Below are positions 40,893-50,839 of a stretch of 64,000 bases of DNA, one piece after another (position 1 is the first letter of the stretch; every line of letters starts with the position of its first letter). A model generated the notes under the pieces. That model did not search any database, was not told where the DNA came from, and saw only the letters and a list, made by a program, of their open reading frames with translations. A program made the position numbers and the translations under genes. The stretch comes from Corynebacterium sp. MSK008 (lineage in GTDB: Bacteria > Actinomycetota > Actinomycetes > Mycobacteriales > Mycobacteriaceae): assembly GCF_030232585.1 (NCBI RefSeq), contig NZ_JASPJX010000004.1:32263-96262 (forward strand), read 5' to 3'.

Positions 40893-42942
40893 TCGTGTTC
40901 ACCTCAGTTGTGACCTCGAGAATAGGATCTCCGGCGACGACCGTGCCGTCCGCAACGTCACCCACGCCGCCGAGCTTCTTCGAGTTCACCACTGTAGTGA
41001 TAACAGTCGTGTCCACGCCGTGACCGGCGATTGCGGCGAAATCAACCTCCGCCAGCGGGTCGCCCACGTTGACCATCTGCTTCTTCTCCGCCAGCGGGGT
41101 GAAACCCTCGCCGCCTAGCTTGACGGTGTCCACGCCGATGTGGACGAGCAGCTCCACGCCGCCATCGGTCTTGATGCCGTAGGCGTGGCCGGTCTTCGCC
41201 ACGGAAATCACCTTGCCGGCCGCCGGGGCGACCACGGTGAGCTTGGCATTTTCGGGGGTGATGCCGACGGCCTGGCCGAGGGCTCCGGAGGCAAACGCGG
41301 CGTCCGACAGCGCTTCCATCGCGACAACCTCGCCGGCGATGGGCGCGAGCACGGTGGCATCCGCATTGCTTTCCGACGTCAGCTTCGCCGGGTCATCCGT
41401 GGCCGTGACTTCGTCCTCGACCAGCTCGGCCTCCTCGGCCTCGTCCGCATTGCGCGCGGCAGCGGCGCGGGCGAGCGCCTCCGCCTTCTCCTCCGGGGTG
41501 CGGTAGTCGGTGACAAGGATGATGAAGAACGCGGTGAAGAAGGCCACCGCGATGGCGATCATGTAGACCCACACCGGGTCGAACACGAACATGGTCGGGA
41601 TGGAGGTGAAGACGAACGCGTTCGTCTTCACGCCACCGAACGGGGTACCCAGGATCGCGATAGTCAGGCCACCAGCGAAGCAGCCCACCAGCATGCGCGG
41701 GTAGATCTTCTTGTAGCGCAGGTGGATGCCGTAGAGCGACGGCTCGGAGATTCCGCCGAGCAGGCCTGCGGCGAGCGCGGAACCGGAGGTCTGGCGCATG
41801 AGCGGGTCGTGGTCGCGGATGGACAGCGCGAGCACCGCGGCGGTGGCGCCGAAGCAGGCGAAGTTCCACGCACCCATCGGGCCCTGGATGAAGTCGTAAC
41901 CGAGGGTGTCAATGTTGACCAGCATCAGGGCGTTGAGTGGCCAGTGCAGGCCCAGCGGCACCAGGAATGGGTAGAGCATCGGAATCAGCAGGGCGAACAC
42001 AAACGGCGCGTTGCTGTTCATCCAGGCCAGCCCGGTGCCGATCCACGCGCCAAGCAAGTAGCCGAACGGGCCGATGAGGAATGCGGTGACCGGGATCATC
42101 ACCAGCAGCGTCAAAAACGGCACGAAGACCATGTGCACTGCGGATGGGATGATTTTCTGCAGCCCCTTATAAAGCAACGCAGCGACCGCGGCCATGATCA
42201 GCGGCACAAACACGTTGCCGTCGTAGCCGTTATGGATCATGGGCAGGCCGAAGACGTCGACAACATCGGTCGGCTCGCCGAAGAGCTCCACCACGCGCGC
42301 TTCGGGGTGGTCGGCCAACTCCATGAAGTTCGGGGTGAACAGCGCCAGCATGATCGCGGCCGGCACCCACGGGTCGATGTCGAGCCTCTTACCCGCGTTG
42401 TAGGCCACCGCCACCGGCAGGAAGAAGAACACGGAGCTCCACATGGCGTCCACGAACTGCCAACCTGGGCTCTTCACTTCGGCACGGAAGTCCACAAGGT
42501 GGAACGCGTCCAGCACAGCGGCGAACGCGATGATCAGGGAAGCCCCGAGCAGCACACCCAAAATGGGGCGGAAAGAATCGGAGAGGTACTCAAAGAAGGC
42601 GTCCAGCCAGGGCACCTTGCCCTTGGCCTTGTCGCGTTGCTGGGCTTTGAGGTCCTCGTTGGACACGTCGCGGCCGGCCAGCTCCGGCAGCTTGTTCATC
42701 GCGTTGTACACGGTGGCCACGTCGCCGCCGACGATGACCTGGTAATGGTTTCCGCCCTGCGGGACGGCACCCATGACCTTGGGATTTGCCTCGAGGTGGT
42801 CTTTGTCGGCCAGGGAAGCGTCGTAAAGCTCGAAGCGCAAACGCGTCGCGCAGTGCGTCATGGACGCGATGTTGTCCGCCCCGCCGACGCCGGCGAGGAT
42901 ATCGGCAGCCTGGTCCTGCAGGCTCGCCTTGGTGGTTGCCAT
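40885..42942 (-). CDS. PTS transporter EIIBCA (glucose/sucrose/beta-glucoside family)
   Basis: The 685-residue protein has the domain order B-C-A. EIIB carries the phospho-Cys in MTHCATRLRF. EIIC has about ten TM segments with PFLVPLGLHWPLNALM and GGISEPSLYG. EIIA has the phospho-His in ELLVHIGVDTVKL. The layout is like PtsG and PtsS of C. glutamicum; the sugar cannot be set from sequence. ATG at 42942 has AAAGGAG 8 bases upstream and is preferred over the in-frame start at 42963. It is co-transcribed with ptsI. Confidence 0.9.
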   Translation of the reverse strand: MATTKASLQDQAADILAGVGGADNIASMTHCATRLRFELYDASLADKDHLEANPKVMGAVPQGGNHYQVIVGGDVATVYNAMNKLPELAGRDVSNEDLKAQQRDKAKGKVPWLDAFFEYLSDSFRPILGVLLGASLIIAFAAVLDAFHLVDFRAEVKSPGWQFVDAMWSSVFFFLPVAVAYNAGKRLDIDPWVPAAIMLALFTPNFMELADHPEARVVELFGEPTDVVDVFGLPMIHNGYDGNVFVPLIMAAVAALLYKGLQKIIPSAVHMVFVPFLTLLVMIPVTAFLIGPFGYLLGAWIGTGLAWMNSNAPFVFALLIPMLYPFLVPLGLHWPLNALMLVNIDTLGYDFIQGPMGAWNFACFGATAAVLALSIRDHDPLMRQTSGSALAAGLLGGISEPSLYGIHLRYKKIYPRMLVGCFAGGLTIAILGTPFGGVKTNAFVFTSIPTMFVFDPVWVYMIAIAVAFFTAFFIILVTDYRTPEEKAEALARAAAARNADEAEEAELVEDEVTATDDPAKLTSESNADATVLAPIAGEVVAMEALSDAAFASGALGQAVGITPENAKLTVVAPAAGKVISVAKTGHAYGIKTDGGVELLVHIGVDTVKLGGEGFTPLAEKKQMVNVGDPLAEVDFAAIAGHGVDTTVITTVVNSKKLGGVGDVADGTVVAGDPILEVTTEVNTNV

Positions 42943-42990
42943 GCTGGTGCTCCTTTCAACCACAATTGATTGATCGCACCAAACTTTAGT

Positions 42991-43002
42991 TGGTTATAAC
43001 CA
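42991..43002. promoter_or_regulatory. Perfect 12-base palindrome upstream of the PTS operon
   Basis: TGGTTATAACCA is a perfect palindrome about 50 bases before the EIIBCA start. It contains TATAAC, which could be part of a -10 element, so a regulator binding here could block transcription. The regulator is not identified. Confidence 0.4.
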
Positions 43003-43020
43003 CCACGCACAACTGCGGAG

Positions 43021-44532
43021 TTAGGCCTCCGGCTTCACCATCGGGAAGAGCACCGTCTCGCGGATACCCAGGCCGGTCAGGGCCATCAGCAGGCGGTCCA
43101 CGCCCATGCCGCAACCGGCTGTCGGGGGCATGCCCTGCTCCATCGCGGCGAGGAAGTCCTCGTCGAGCTGCATCGCCTCGTCGTCGCCGGCGCTGGCCAG
43201 GCGGGCCTGGTCCTCGAAGCGCTCGCGCTGGATCACCGGGTCAACCAGCTCGGAGTAGCCGGTGGCCAGCTCGAAGCCGCGGACGTACAGGTCGAACTTC
43301 TCGGTCACGCCCTTTTTGCTTCGGTGGTCGCGAGTCAAAGGCGAGGTCTCCACCGGGAAGTTGACCACGAAGGTCGGCTCGTAGAGCTGGTCAGAGCACA
43401 GCTCCTCCCAGATCTCCTCCACCAGCTTCCCGTGCAGCCAACCGGCGTTCTCCGGCACCTTCAGGCCGATGGTTTCCGCGATGCCCTTCAGGGTGTCCAC
43501 GTCGGTGTCGATGGTCACTTCCGGCTGGCCCGGGAACTTGCGCTGCAGCGCTTCGTTCAGGCTCGGGTACATCTCTAGGACCTTCCACTCGCCGCCGAAG
43601 TCGTACTCCGTGCCGTCCGCAAGCGTGACTTTCTGCGAACCGAAGACTTCCTCAGCGCAGAACTGCACAAGCCCCTTCATGGTGGCCGCGCCGTCCTTGT
43701 AGGTGCCCCACGCCTGGTAGGTCTCCAACATGGTGAACTCCGGGGAGTGGGAGGAATCCACGCCCTCGTTGCGGAAGTTCCTGTTGATCTCGAAGACGCG
43801 CTCAATGCCGCCGACCACAGCCCTCTTGAGGAAGAGCTCCGGCGCGATACGCAGGTACAGGTCGATGTCCAGCGCGTTGGAACGGGTGACAAACGGACGT
43901 GCCGCGGCGCCGCCGTGCAGCGTCTGCAGCATCGGCGTCTCAATCTCCACGAAGTCCAAGCCCGTGAGGTACTTGCGCACCGCCGCGATGACCTTGATGC
44001 GGGTCATGGCGTTGGTGCGCGCGTCCTCGCGCATGATCAGGTCGGTGTAGCGGCGGCGCACCCGCTGCTCTTCGTTCATGTCCGCGAACGCCACCGGCAG
44101 CGGGTTGAGCGCCTTGGACGCCATGTGCCAGGACTTCGCCATCACGGACAGCTCGCCGCGCTTGGAGGCGATCACGCGGCCGCGCACGGAGACAATGTCG
44201 CCCAGGTCCGTGTCGGCCTTCCACTGCGCAAGCGCTTCTTCGCCGACCTCAGCCAGGGAGAGCATGACCTGCAGCTGGGTGCCGTCGCCTTCCTGCAGGG
44301 TGGCGAAGCACAGCTTGCCGGTGTTGCGCTGGAACATAATGCGGCCGGCGACGGCCACCTCGTCCTGGGTCTCCTCGCCGGGCTCCAGCGTGCCGTCGTA
44401 CTTAGCGCGCAGGTCTTTCAGAGACGTCGTGCGATCGACTTCGACGGGGTAGGCGTCCCGCCCTTCGTCGATAAGCCTCTGCCTCTTCTCCCTGCGGATT
44501 TGCTGCTGCTCTGAAAAGTCCTGCGTAGTCAC
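43021..44532 (-). CDS. lysS: Lysyl-tRNA synthetase (class II)
   Basis: LysRS (503 residues) has an N-terminal OB-fold ([20 protein letters not shown]) and class II motifs 1-3, including [18 protein letters not shown] (motif 2) and [15 protein letters not shown] (motif 3). The GTG at 44532 ([11 protein letters not shown]) is chosen because the N-terminal helix then has usual length; upstream codons are low-complexity. It is followed across a short gap by the PTS operon, and its position before panC is conserved in Actinobacteria. Confidence 0.95.
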   Translation of the reverse strand: MTTQDFSEQQQIRREKRQRLIDEGRDAYPVEVDRTTSLKDLRAKYDGTLEPGEETQDEVAVAGRIMFQRNTGKLCFATLQEGDGTQLQVMLSLAEVGEEALAQWKADTDLGDIVSVRGRVIASKRGELSVMAKSWHMASKALNPLPVAFADMNEEQRVRRRYTDLIMREDARTNAMTRIKVIAAVRKYLTGLDFVEIETPMLQTLHGGAAARPFVTRSNALDIDLYLRIAPELFLKRAVVGGIERVFEINRNFRNEGVDSSHSPEFTMLETYQAWGTYKDGAATMKGLVQFCAEEVFGSQKVTLADGTEYDFGGEWKVLEMYPSLNEALQRKFPGQPEVTIDTDVDTLKGIAETIGLKVPENAGWLHGKLVEEIWEELCSDQLYEPTFVVNFPVETSPLTRDHRSKKGVTEKFDLYVRGFELATGYSELVDPVIQRERFEDQARLASAGDDEAMQLDEDFLAAMEQGMPPTAGCGMGVDRLLMALTGLGIRETVLFPMVKPEA

Positions 44533-44548
44533 GGCGAATAATCGTAGC

Positions 44549-45805
44549 TTATTCGCACACCGGGAGGTCCAGTCGCTGGTTCTCCGCGTCAAAACCGTTG
44601 ACGACGAACAGGTACTCCGGCTTGTCCTGCGGCGTCATCACATACGCCGGCGGGTTCGCATCCGGCAGCTCGTAGGAGTAGATCGTGCACTCGCCGGAAC
44701 CCAGCACCACAGCCTCGCTGGGGTCCGGCACAGCGTCGTCGCGGTCGGACTCAGAGGCGTACTGCACCACGGAGACTCCCAGCTCATCGTTGGCGCAGCG
44801 GATCTTGCCCACCTGGTCGATGTCCAGCGAACCCGGCTCGCAGTTAAGGTCCTTCCAGCCCTTCTGGCCCGCGCGCTCGGAAACAACCTTCGGGTAATCC
44901 TCCGCGATCTGCGCCTCCGCGCCGGCCCACTCCTCGCCGCGGTGGGTGCTCCAATACCACAGGGCGGCCAGCGCGATCAGCAGCAGCGCAAGGATGGCGA
45001 TGATCCACGGCCACGGTGCCGTCTTCTTCTGCTTCGGCGGAGCCGAGCGTACGTAGTTGCCGTCGGTGCCGTAGGCGTAGGGCTCCGGCGGCTTGCGGTA
45101 ACCGTCCTGCGGGCGCGGCGCCACGGACTGATCGGGCTTTTCAATGGCCACCTGCTCCGCCGGGGCGGTCTCCAGCACGCCGGCGCAGGTGCGTGCACCG
45201 GAGCGTGGTTCGTCCCCGGTCATCAGCGCGACCACGTTGGCGAACTTCTCCACGTTGCCCTTCGCTGCCACCTCGTCGCTTTGCGCCAGGTCGGTGCTCG
45301 GCCCCACTAGGGTGAGCTTGACCGGGGTGGTGGACCACTGCGGCTGCACCAACAGACGCTCCGGGGTGATGGAGCGCGAGACAAAGCCGGACAGGCCCTT
45401 CAGGTCGTAGTCGTCGATCGCCTCGGCCACCGGGGCGAGCAGGTCGCGCACCTCCTGCGGGGTAAACGTGGCGCCCTTCTCTGCAATCAGATCCGACAGC
45501 GGCGTGCCGGTGGGGGCTTCGCGCAGGACAAACAGCTTGCCGTCTTCCGTGGTGCCCACGCTGCGCGGCTGGAACGCACCCGGGTGTGCCGCCAGCGCAA
45601 GGCGCGAGTTCAAGGTGTTGACTTCCTCGCCGATCGTGGAATCCACAGGGGTGTTAAAGACCTCTACTTCAACACCGTGGCCGGTGTCGTCGGTGGCGGT
45701 GTAGAGCGTGGAGGTCTCGGTGCTCCCGGTTTGTTCAACCTGCTCCGGGGTGAAGGTGAACCCGAAGCGTTCTGCGAGCATTCCGGCGATGGTGGCGTTG
45801 GACAT
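44549..45805 (-). CDS. Membrane protein with N-terminal pseudokinase-like domain
   Basis: The 418-residue protein has a cytoplasmic N-terminal domain (to ~215) that resembles a degenerate Ser/Thr kinase: '[19 protein letters not shown]', then '[19 protein letters not shown]' and ITPERLLVQ in place of the catalytic loop, without HRD or DFG. A Pro-rich linker, one TM segment ([20 protein letters not shown]) and an extracytoplasmic domain with Cys pairs (NCEPG, RCAND, GECTI, PVCE) follow. The layout recalls PknB-type receptors and the MviN pseudokinase partner. It lies between panC and lysS; function unknown. Confidence 0.65.
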   Translation of the reverse strand: MSNATIAGMLAERFGFTFTPEQVEQTGSTETSTLYTATDDTGHGVEVEVFNTPVDSTIGEEVNTLNSRLALAAHPGAFQPRSVGTTEDGKLFVLREAPTGTPLSDLIAEKGATFTPQEVRDLLAPVAEAIDDYDLKGLSGFVSRSITPERLLVQPQWSTTPVKLTLVGPSTDLAQSDEVAAKGNVEKFANVVALMTGDEPRSGARTCAGVLETAPAEQVAIEKPDQSVAPRPQDGYRKPPEPYAYGTDGNYVRSAPPKQKKTAPWPWIIAILALLLIALAALWYWSTHRGEEWAGAEAQIAEDYPKVVSERAGQKGWKDLNCEPGSLDIDQVGKIRCANDELGVSVVQYASESDRDDAVPDPSEAVVLGSGECTIYSYELPDANPPAYVMTPQDKPEYLFVVNGFDAENQRLDLPVCE

Positions 45806-45825
45806 GCGCGAAAGTCTACCGGGTG

Positions 45826-46617
45826 TCACGCTTCGACGTGTTTGAAGCCGACCCCCAGCGGTAGCCCGACGTTGTCCGTCAGGCGCACCCCATCCAGATC
45901 CACCGCTCCCAAAAGCCGCGCGTCGCCCTCCTCGGGCGCCTCGCGCATGGCCAGGTCACGCAGCTCCAGGTACGCCGGCGTGACGCCAGCGGCCTCGAGG
46001 ACACCTCGCGCGGTTTCCAGCACGGTGGTCTTTCCATGCTCCGCGGCGTGCGCCCCAGCTGTGAGTGCGGCCGAGAGCGCGAGAGCAGCATCCCGCTTAT
46101 CGACGGCGACAAGCGCGTTCCTGTTCGACAGCGCCAAACCATCAGGCGTGCGCACTGTGGGCACGCTGCGGAGCTTGCACTCCATACGCAGGCCGGACAC
46201 CGCGTACTGGGTTGCCACCAGCACCTCGAAGTCCTTCTCCCCCAGCACCACATCCGTGGCGTGGGTGGCGTTGATCGCTGCGAGGATCCGCGCAACTGCT
46301 GCTTGCGTGTGTTGCGGATCCTCCAGCGGCTCCACGCCGGAATCCACCCGCACGGTCGTGGCCAGCTCGCCGTGGAAGACCACGTCCACCTTCTCCCGGG
46401 CGAAGACCTCGGGGACCTCCTCGCCCGAGAACGTGACCACCACGTAGGAGCCGAGCAGCGACTTCGCAGCGCGGATGAGCTCCACGTGCCCGCCGTGGAT
46501 GTCCGTGCCCAGCGGCACCACAACCACCGACTTGCCGATCTTGCGGAACGCCCGGCCGTAGGTAGCCAGCATCCGCTCGTCGGTGACCACCACTGCCTGG
46601 CCTGGTTCGAAAGCCAT
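45826..46617 (-). CDS. panC: Pantoate--beta-alanine ligase, diverged
   Basis: The 263-residue protein has PanC elements: IHGGHVELIRAAK (HxGH nucleotide motif), VVLGEKDFEVLV and VPTVRTPDGLALSNRN. The N-terminal part departs from the family. The 'VPTMGALHEGH' loop reads VPLGTDIHGGH, and the 'FVNPxQF' element near residue 65 is replaced by TFSGEEVPE. Some pantoate contacts are therefore missing, so activity is uncertain. It is co-directional with the downstream gene for the pseudokinase protein and follows the Rv3603c-like gene by 0 bases, as in the mycobacterial cluster. Confidence 0.8.
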   Translation of the reverse strand: MAFEPGQAVVVTDERMLATYGRAFRKIGKSVVVVPLGTDIHGGHVELIRAAKSLLGSYVVVTFSGEEVPEVFAREKVDVVFHGELATTVRVDSGVEPLEDPQHTQAAVARILAAINATHATDVVLGEKDFEVLVATQYAVSGLRMECKLRSVPTVRTPDGLALSNRNALVAVDKRDAALALSAALTAGAHAAEHGKTTVLETARGVLEAAGVTPAYLELRDLAMREAPEEGDARLLGAVDLDGVRLTDNVGLPLGVGFKHVEA

Positions 46618-47319
46618 TTATCCTCCCTCGTATTTCTGAATTACCCACAACTCGGTGTCGGTGTCCTGCTCCAGCTCGCCGCGCCTGCGCACCAAATCCA
46701 CGAACAGGCGGCGAACACCCGGATCCGGCAACGCGCCGACCAGCTTCTCCAGCTGCTGCGTGTCGTGGGCGTGTCGTGTCGCTGGCGGGGCCGACAGGAA
46801 CTGCTGCGCCACCGCGTCGAACCCCGGCACTGCATCGGCGAGGATGGCCTGCGCGTCGTCGCGAATGACGGCCTCCATCGCCCGCAGCTCCTGGGCGGCG
46901 GCGATCGCGGGGCGTGCGTCGTCGTTAATGCGCAAGCTCACCCCGCCGATCTCCGCGATGAGCAGCCCCACCACCGTCTCGCCGAGCTCGTCGGCAGCCG
47001 AGGTCACCCACACGTTGTCGAAGATGTTGTGGGCGCACATGGTGATCGCCTGGGCGGTCTCCACGTCGTCCAGCAGCTGCTGGCCCTCGTCCAGCGCGGT
47101 GTGCAGAAACATCTGCCGCGGGCGGGCATGGTCCGCGAGGATTTCGCAGGCGGTGCGGATGTCGGCCGACGGGCCGTCGAGAAGCACGAGGTCCACGTGC
47201 GCGACCGCGCCGGGGTCATCGGCGATGTCCAGCGGACGCACGGTGTGGCCGGCGCGCTCGAAACGCTCCGCGAGCGGCGAGACGCCGAACACCGCCCCCA
47301 CCAGCAGGCGAGGCGGCAT
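46618..47319 (-). CDS. Rv3603c-position protein (Rossmann/DUF2520-like), truncated or diverged
   Basis: The 233-residue protein lies between panC and the DUF6779 gene, where Actinobacteria carry a Rossmann plus DUF2520 protein of about 300 residues. Here the glycine-rich NAD-binding start is lost (PPRLLVGAVFGVSPLAERFE), although a strand-helix order and a helical C-terminal half are kept. The start abuts the upstream gene with no gap. A role in pantothenate synthesis is suggested only by context. Confidence 0.6.
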   Translation of the reverse strand: MPPRLLVGAVFGVSPLAERFERAGHTVRPLDIADDPGAVAHVDLVLLDGPSADIRTACEILADHARPRQMFLHTALDEGQQLLDDVETAQAITMCAHNIFDNVWVTSAADELGETVVGLLIAEIGGVSLRINDDARPAIAAAQELRAMEAVIRDDAQAILADAVPGFDAVAQQFLSAPPATRHAHDTQQLEKLVGALPDPGVRRLFVDLVRRRGELEQDTDTELWVIQKYEGG

Positions 47320-48117
47320 CTACTTCCCCTGGCGAGCGAGCAGTTCGGCAACGGAAACCGCGCCCTCTCCCCGCTCATCGGCGCGGCGGCGGCCCGAACG
47401 GCGCTCAGGCTGCGGCTCGGGCGCTGGCTCTGGGGTGGGCTCGGGGGTTGGTTCCGGGGCGGGTTCTGCCTTCGCCTTTTCCGCCTCCCGCTCGCTGATC
47501 AGGTCGGACAGCGGGTTGCGCGCCGGGCGGGCGGACGGCTGGGTGCCGATGCGGCCCGCGATCGCGTCCGAGCTCGGCGCGCCGGTCGGGCGGGAGGGGC
47601 GCACGCGGCTGATCACTACGGTGTCGTCCGTGGACGGGCTGTGCGCCGGCTGCGGCTTCGGCTCCGGTTCTGGTTCTGGCTCTGGCTTCGACTCCAGCTC
47701 GCTGATGCGGCGTGCGCGAGCCTGCACAGCGGCGGGCTCGTACTCGAAGACGCGGCCGTTGAGCTCCTCCAGCTGGGCGCGCAGCGCCTGGATCTGCTCC
47801 TGCAGCTCGCGCAGTGTCTCCACATCCACGGAAGACCCGCTCGGCCGGGCTTCGAGCTCTTCCCGGTGGCGCTGCTCCTGCTCCTGGATGCGCTGCTCAG
47901 CGGCCGCGGCCTCAGACGCAGCGGCGTCGCGGTCACGGCGCACCTTGGAGTTGATCAGGATCCCGGCGGCACCAGCCCACAGCGCGAAGATCAGCGCGAC
48001 TTTCAGCGCGTTGGCGGAGTTGGTGAACAGCATGACCACGGTGCCGATGACAGCGACCACAAAAGGCACGATGACCCACAGGCTCGCGCGGTCTGGGGAC
48101 GCATTCTGGGCACTCAT
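47320..48117 (-). CDS. DUF6779-type membrane protein with coiled coil and Pro/Glu-rich tail
   Basis: The 265-residue protein has two TM segments near residues 10-55, a coiled coil (residues ~60-135, QEQIQALRAQLEELNGRVFE) and a long tail with EPEPEPEPKPQP and EPTPEPTPEPAPEP repeats. Its place matches Rv3604c. ATG at 48117 is preferred over the in-frame start at 48126. A cytoplasmic scaffold role is plausible but unproven. Confidence 0.75.
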   Translation of the reverse strand: MSAQNASPDRASLWVIVPFVVAVIGTVVMLFTNSANALKVALIFALWAGAAGILINSKVRRDRDAAASEAAAAEQRIQEQEQRHREELEARPSGSSVDVETLRELQEQIQALRAQLEELNGRVFEYEPAAVQARARRISELESKPEPEPEPEPKPQPAHSPSTDDTVVISRVRPSRPTGAPSSDAIAGRIGTQPSARPARNPLSDLISEREAEKAKAEPAPEPTPEPTPEPAPEPQPERRSGRRRADERGEGAVSVAELLARQGK

Positions 48118-48127
48118 GCCCAACACT

Positions 48128-48595
48128 CTAGCTAACGCCTTGGCCCTCGTTGGGCGGCGACACCTCGCAGTTTTTCTCTAACCAGATTCCGGCCACGCAC
48201 AGGGCGATTCCGCCCAGGGTGCCGGCGGCCAGCGGCGGGACGTCGCCAGGCGCCGCCTCGAGCACACCAAGTTTCGTCACCACAAAGCTCAGCGTGCCGC
48301 CGTACAGGCCGCCGAACACCGCGCCGGCCCAAGCGCTCGCCTTGCCGAAGACCATGAAATTCGCCGCCTGCATGGGGTTGAGCTGGCTGCGGTCCAGCCC
48401 AACCTTGCCTTCCTTGCGGCGCTTGCGCACCACCAGCGCAAGCCAGGCGGCGATGACTGCCATCACCCACAGCGACAGCGGCACCACCATGCTGAGCGAT
48501 TCCAGCAGGTTATAGAACCGGCGCACCAGGATCACCGCCGCAGCCGCGCAGAACCCGGCGACGGCGATCAGACCTTCGTACGGCGTGCGCTTCAT
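48128..48595 (-). CDS. DUF3180 membrane protein
   Basis: The 155-residue protein has four hydrophobic segments and the DUF3180 features RKRRKEG and LNPMQAANFMVFGKASAWAG. This family sits downstream of folK in Actinobacteria (Rv3605c position). Its start overlaps the folK stop by 4 bases. Function unknown. Confidence 0.88.
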   Translation of the reverse strand: MKRTPYEGLIAVAGFCAAAAVILVRRFYNLLESLSMVVPLSLWVMAVIAAWLALVVRKRRKEGKVGLDRSQLNPMQAANFMVFGKASAWAGAVFGGLYGGTLSFVVTKLGVLEAAPGDVPPLAAGTLGGIALCVAGIWLEKNCEVSPPNEGQGVS

Positions 48596-49050
48596 AGCTT
48601 GCGCACCCCCTGGTCCTCGAGGTTGTCGAGCAGCCCGCTTATCGACGCTCCGTTCAACCGCGCACCAGAATCCATCTCGAGCCAGGGTTCGAGCACAAAC
48701 TGGCGCAAGTGCGCGCGCGGATGCGGAACGGTCAGCTCCGGGTCATCGCTGGCGTAGCCCTCAATCCAGATGATGTCCACGTCCAGCGTGCGCGGACCCC
48801 AGCGTTCTTCGCGGACGCGGTGCGCGCGCTGCTCCAGCTTTTGGCAGCGGGCCAGGAGTTCGTACGGGGTGTCGTCCACGTCCACCAGCAGGGACTGGTT
48901 GAGAAAGTCCGGCTGGTCCGTGTTTCCCCACGGCGCGGTGGCGTAGATGGAGCTCGCGACGAGGGTTTCGCCAGCGAACTCGTCGGCCACCGTCTGCAGG
49001 TGGGCGCGCGCGTCGCCCATGTTGGACCCGGAAGACAGCACGGCACGCAT
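48592..49050 (-). CDS. folK: 2-amino-4-hydroxy-6-hydroxymethyldihydropteridine diphosphokinase
   Basis: FolK (152 residues) pyrophosphorylates the pterin for folate synthesis. It starts MRAVLSSGSNMGD (usual SLGSNxG) and has the signature RWGPRTLDVDIIW and VPHPRAHLRQFVLEPW. It follows folB by 3 bases in the folate operon. Confidence 0.94.
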   Translation of the reverse strand: MRAVLSSGSNMGDARAHLQTVADEFAGETLVASSIYATAPWGNTDQPDFLNQSLLVDVDDTPYELLARCQKLEQRAHRVREERWGPRTLDVDIIWIEGYASDDPELTVPHPRAHLRQFVLEPWLEMDSGARLNGASISGLLDNLEDQGVRKL

Positions 49051-49053
49051 CGG

Positions 49054-49425
49054 CTACATCCGCTTCCGGGAGCGGCGGGCCACCACCGCGACGTCGTCGA
49101 ACACCGCCGGGATCGGCGCGTGCGGCTTGTGCAGGGTGACCTCCACGGCGTGCAGCGCGTCGTAGCTGCGCATGGCGGTCTCTGCGATCTCCACCGCCAC
49201 CGTCTCAATCAGCTGGCGCGGGGTGCCGGTGGCGATGTGCAACGCTGTTTCCGCCAGCTCAGCGTAGTTGACGGTCTGTGTCAGGTCGTCGTCCTTAGCC
49301 GCGCCCGCGAAGTCGAGCCAGCACGTAATGTCTAGAGAAAACGCCTGCCCGAACTCGGTTTCGTGGTCGAGCACGCCGTGGTTGGCGTGGAATGTCAGGC
49401 CTTTGAGTTCAATCCGGTCAGCCAT
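49054..49425 (-). CDS. folB: Dihydroneopterin aldolase
   Basis: FolB (123 residues) converts dihydroneopterin to the hydroxymethyl pterin and glycolaldehyde. Family features are DRIELKGLTFHANHGVLDHE at the N-terminus, TVNYAELAE, and VEVTLHKPHAPIP near the end. ATG at 49425 overlaps the folP stop by 8 bases; a longer frame through folP is rejected. Confidence 0.94.
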   Translation of the reverse strand: MADRIELKGLTFHANHGVLDHETEFGQAFSLDITCWLDFAGAAKDDDLTQTVNYAELAETALHIATGTPRQLIETVAVEIAETAMRSYDALHAVEVTLHKPHAPIPAVFDDVAVVARRSRKRM

Positions 49426-50260
49426 TTTTCCACCTTTCTGCCACGTCCACCGCGTCGCGCGAGACGGCCACTTCGTGCACCCGCACGCACCAGGCCCCGG
49501 CTTGCGCGGCGAGGGCGGTGACTGCCGCGGTGGCGGGGTCGGCGTCGATAGGCGAGTGCTCCAGGCCGCGTTGCTGCCGGACTTCCATGAGGAAGCGCTT
49601 GCGCGACGCGCCCACGAGGATGGGGAACCCGCTCGCGATGAACTCCGGCAGCGCATTGAGTAGCGCCCAATTGTCCGCCGCGGTCTTGGCGAAGCCGAGG
49701 CCCGGGTCCAGGGTGATCTGGCTTTCGTCCACACCCGCAGCGGTCGCCTTATCGACGAGCTCCGCCAGCACCTCGTGCACATCCCCCACCACGTCCCCGC
49801 CGTGATCCGCCGACCCGGACGCGTTGACGAACGCGTCCGCCCGCCAGTGCATCAGGCACACCGGGAGCTGCGTCTCAGCCATCACGCGGTACATGTCGGC
49901 GTCGGCGAGGCCGCCGGAGACGTCGTTGATCAGGTCCACGCCCTCCTCGGCCGCAGCCTGGGCAGTGGCGGCGCGCATGGTGTCCACGGAGGTGCGGATC
50001 CCATCGGCATGCAGCGCCCGAATGACAGGCCGGATGCGCTCCGCTTCCACCTCCGCCGGGACACGGGTGGCGCCGGGGCGGGTGGATTCCGCGCCGACGT
50101 CAATAATGTCCGCGCCCAGGCGCACCAGCTCATGGGCGTGCGCGATGGCGTCGTCCGTAGCCAGCCACTTGCCGCCGTCCGAAAACGAATCCTCCGTGAC
50201 ATTGACAATGCCCATCACGCTCGTGCGCCCCGGCACGGTCAGATCGGCAACGGTAGTCAT
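49418..50260 (-). CDS. folP: Dihydropteroate synthase
   Basis: DHPS (280 residues) joins the pterin to p-aminobenzoate and is the sulfonamide target. It has VMGIVNVTEDSFSDGG, DVGAESTRPGA, LINDVSGG, DPGLGFAK and GASRKRFL. It lies 3 bases after folE and overlaps folB by 8. Confidence 0.95.
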   Translation of the reverse strand: MTTVADLTVPGRTSVMGIVNVTEDSFSDGGKWLATDDAIAHAHELVRLGADIIDVGAESTRPGATRVPAEVEAERIRPVIRALHADGIRTSVDTMRAATAQAAAEEGVDLINDVSGGLADADMYRVMAETQLPVCLMHWRADAFVNASGSADHGGDVVGDVHEVLAELVDKATAAGVDESQITLDPGLGFAKTAADNWALLNALPEFIASGFPILVGASRKRFLMEVRQQRGLEHSPIDADPATAAVTALAAQAGAWCVRVHEVAVSRDAVDVAERWKNG

Positions 50261-50263
50261 CTT

Positions 50264-50839
50264 CTATCCCCTAATCAGGCTCAGCACTTCCGCGCGCGAG
50301 GCCGCATTGTTCTGGAAGCCGCCGCGCACCGCCGAGGTGGTGGTGGTCGCGCCCGGCTTGCGGATCCCGCGCATGGCCATGCACAGGTGCTCGCACTCGA
50401 TGACCACGATAACCGCAGAAGCATTGAGCTTATCGACGATCGCGTCCGCAATCTGGGCCGTCAACCGCTCCTGCACCTGCGGCCGCTTCGCGTACATGTC
50501 CGCCACCCGCGCCAACTTGGACAGACCGGTGACCTTGCCCTCCGGGCCCGGGATGTAGCCAATGTGCGCCTCGCCGTAGAACGGCACCAGGTGGTGCTCG
50601 CAGGTGGAGTAGATCGGGATGTCGCGCACCAGCACCAGCTCGCGGTGGTTCTCGGAGAACGACTTCTCCAGGTGCACCTTCGGGTCCTCGTGCAAGCCCG
50701 CGAAGACCTCCTCGTAGGCACGTGCGACGCGGGCTGGGGTTTCCACCAGGCCCTCGCGGTCCGGGTCTTCCCCGACCGCGATGAGCAACTCGCGCACGGC
50801 GGCCTCGGCGCGTTCGCGGTCGAACTTCGGGTTAGTCAT
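50264..50839 (-). CDS. folE: GTP cyclohydrolase I
   Basis: FolE (191 residues) opens GTP to start folate synthesis. Zinc ligands are in [13 protein letters not shown] and [14 protein letters not shown] at 50839 overlaps the ftsH stop by 8 bases. The upstream in-frame reading through the Pro-rich ftsH 3' end is not real. Confidence 0.95.
   Translation of the reverse strand: MTNPKFDRERAEAAVRELLIAVGEDPDREGLVETPARVARAYEEVFAGLHEDPKVHLEKSFSENHRELVLVRDIPIYSTCEHHLVPFYGEAHIGYIPGPEGKVTGLSKLARVADMYAKRPQVQERLTAQIADAIVDKLNASAVIVVIECEHLCMAMRGIRKPGATTTTSAVRGGFQNNAASRAEVLSLIRG

Noticed and set aside
41140..42969. 609-codon open frame antisense to the PTS EII gene
   Set aside because: Composition (His/Arg/Glu-rich, no fold) and position mark it as a shadow of the real gene.
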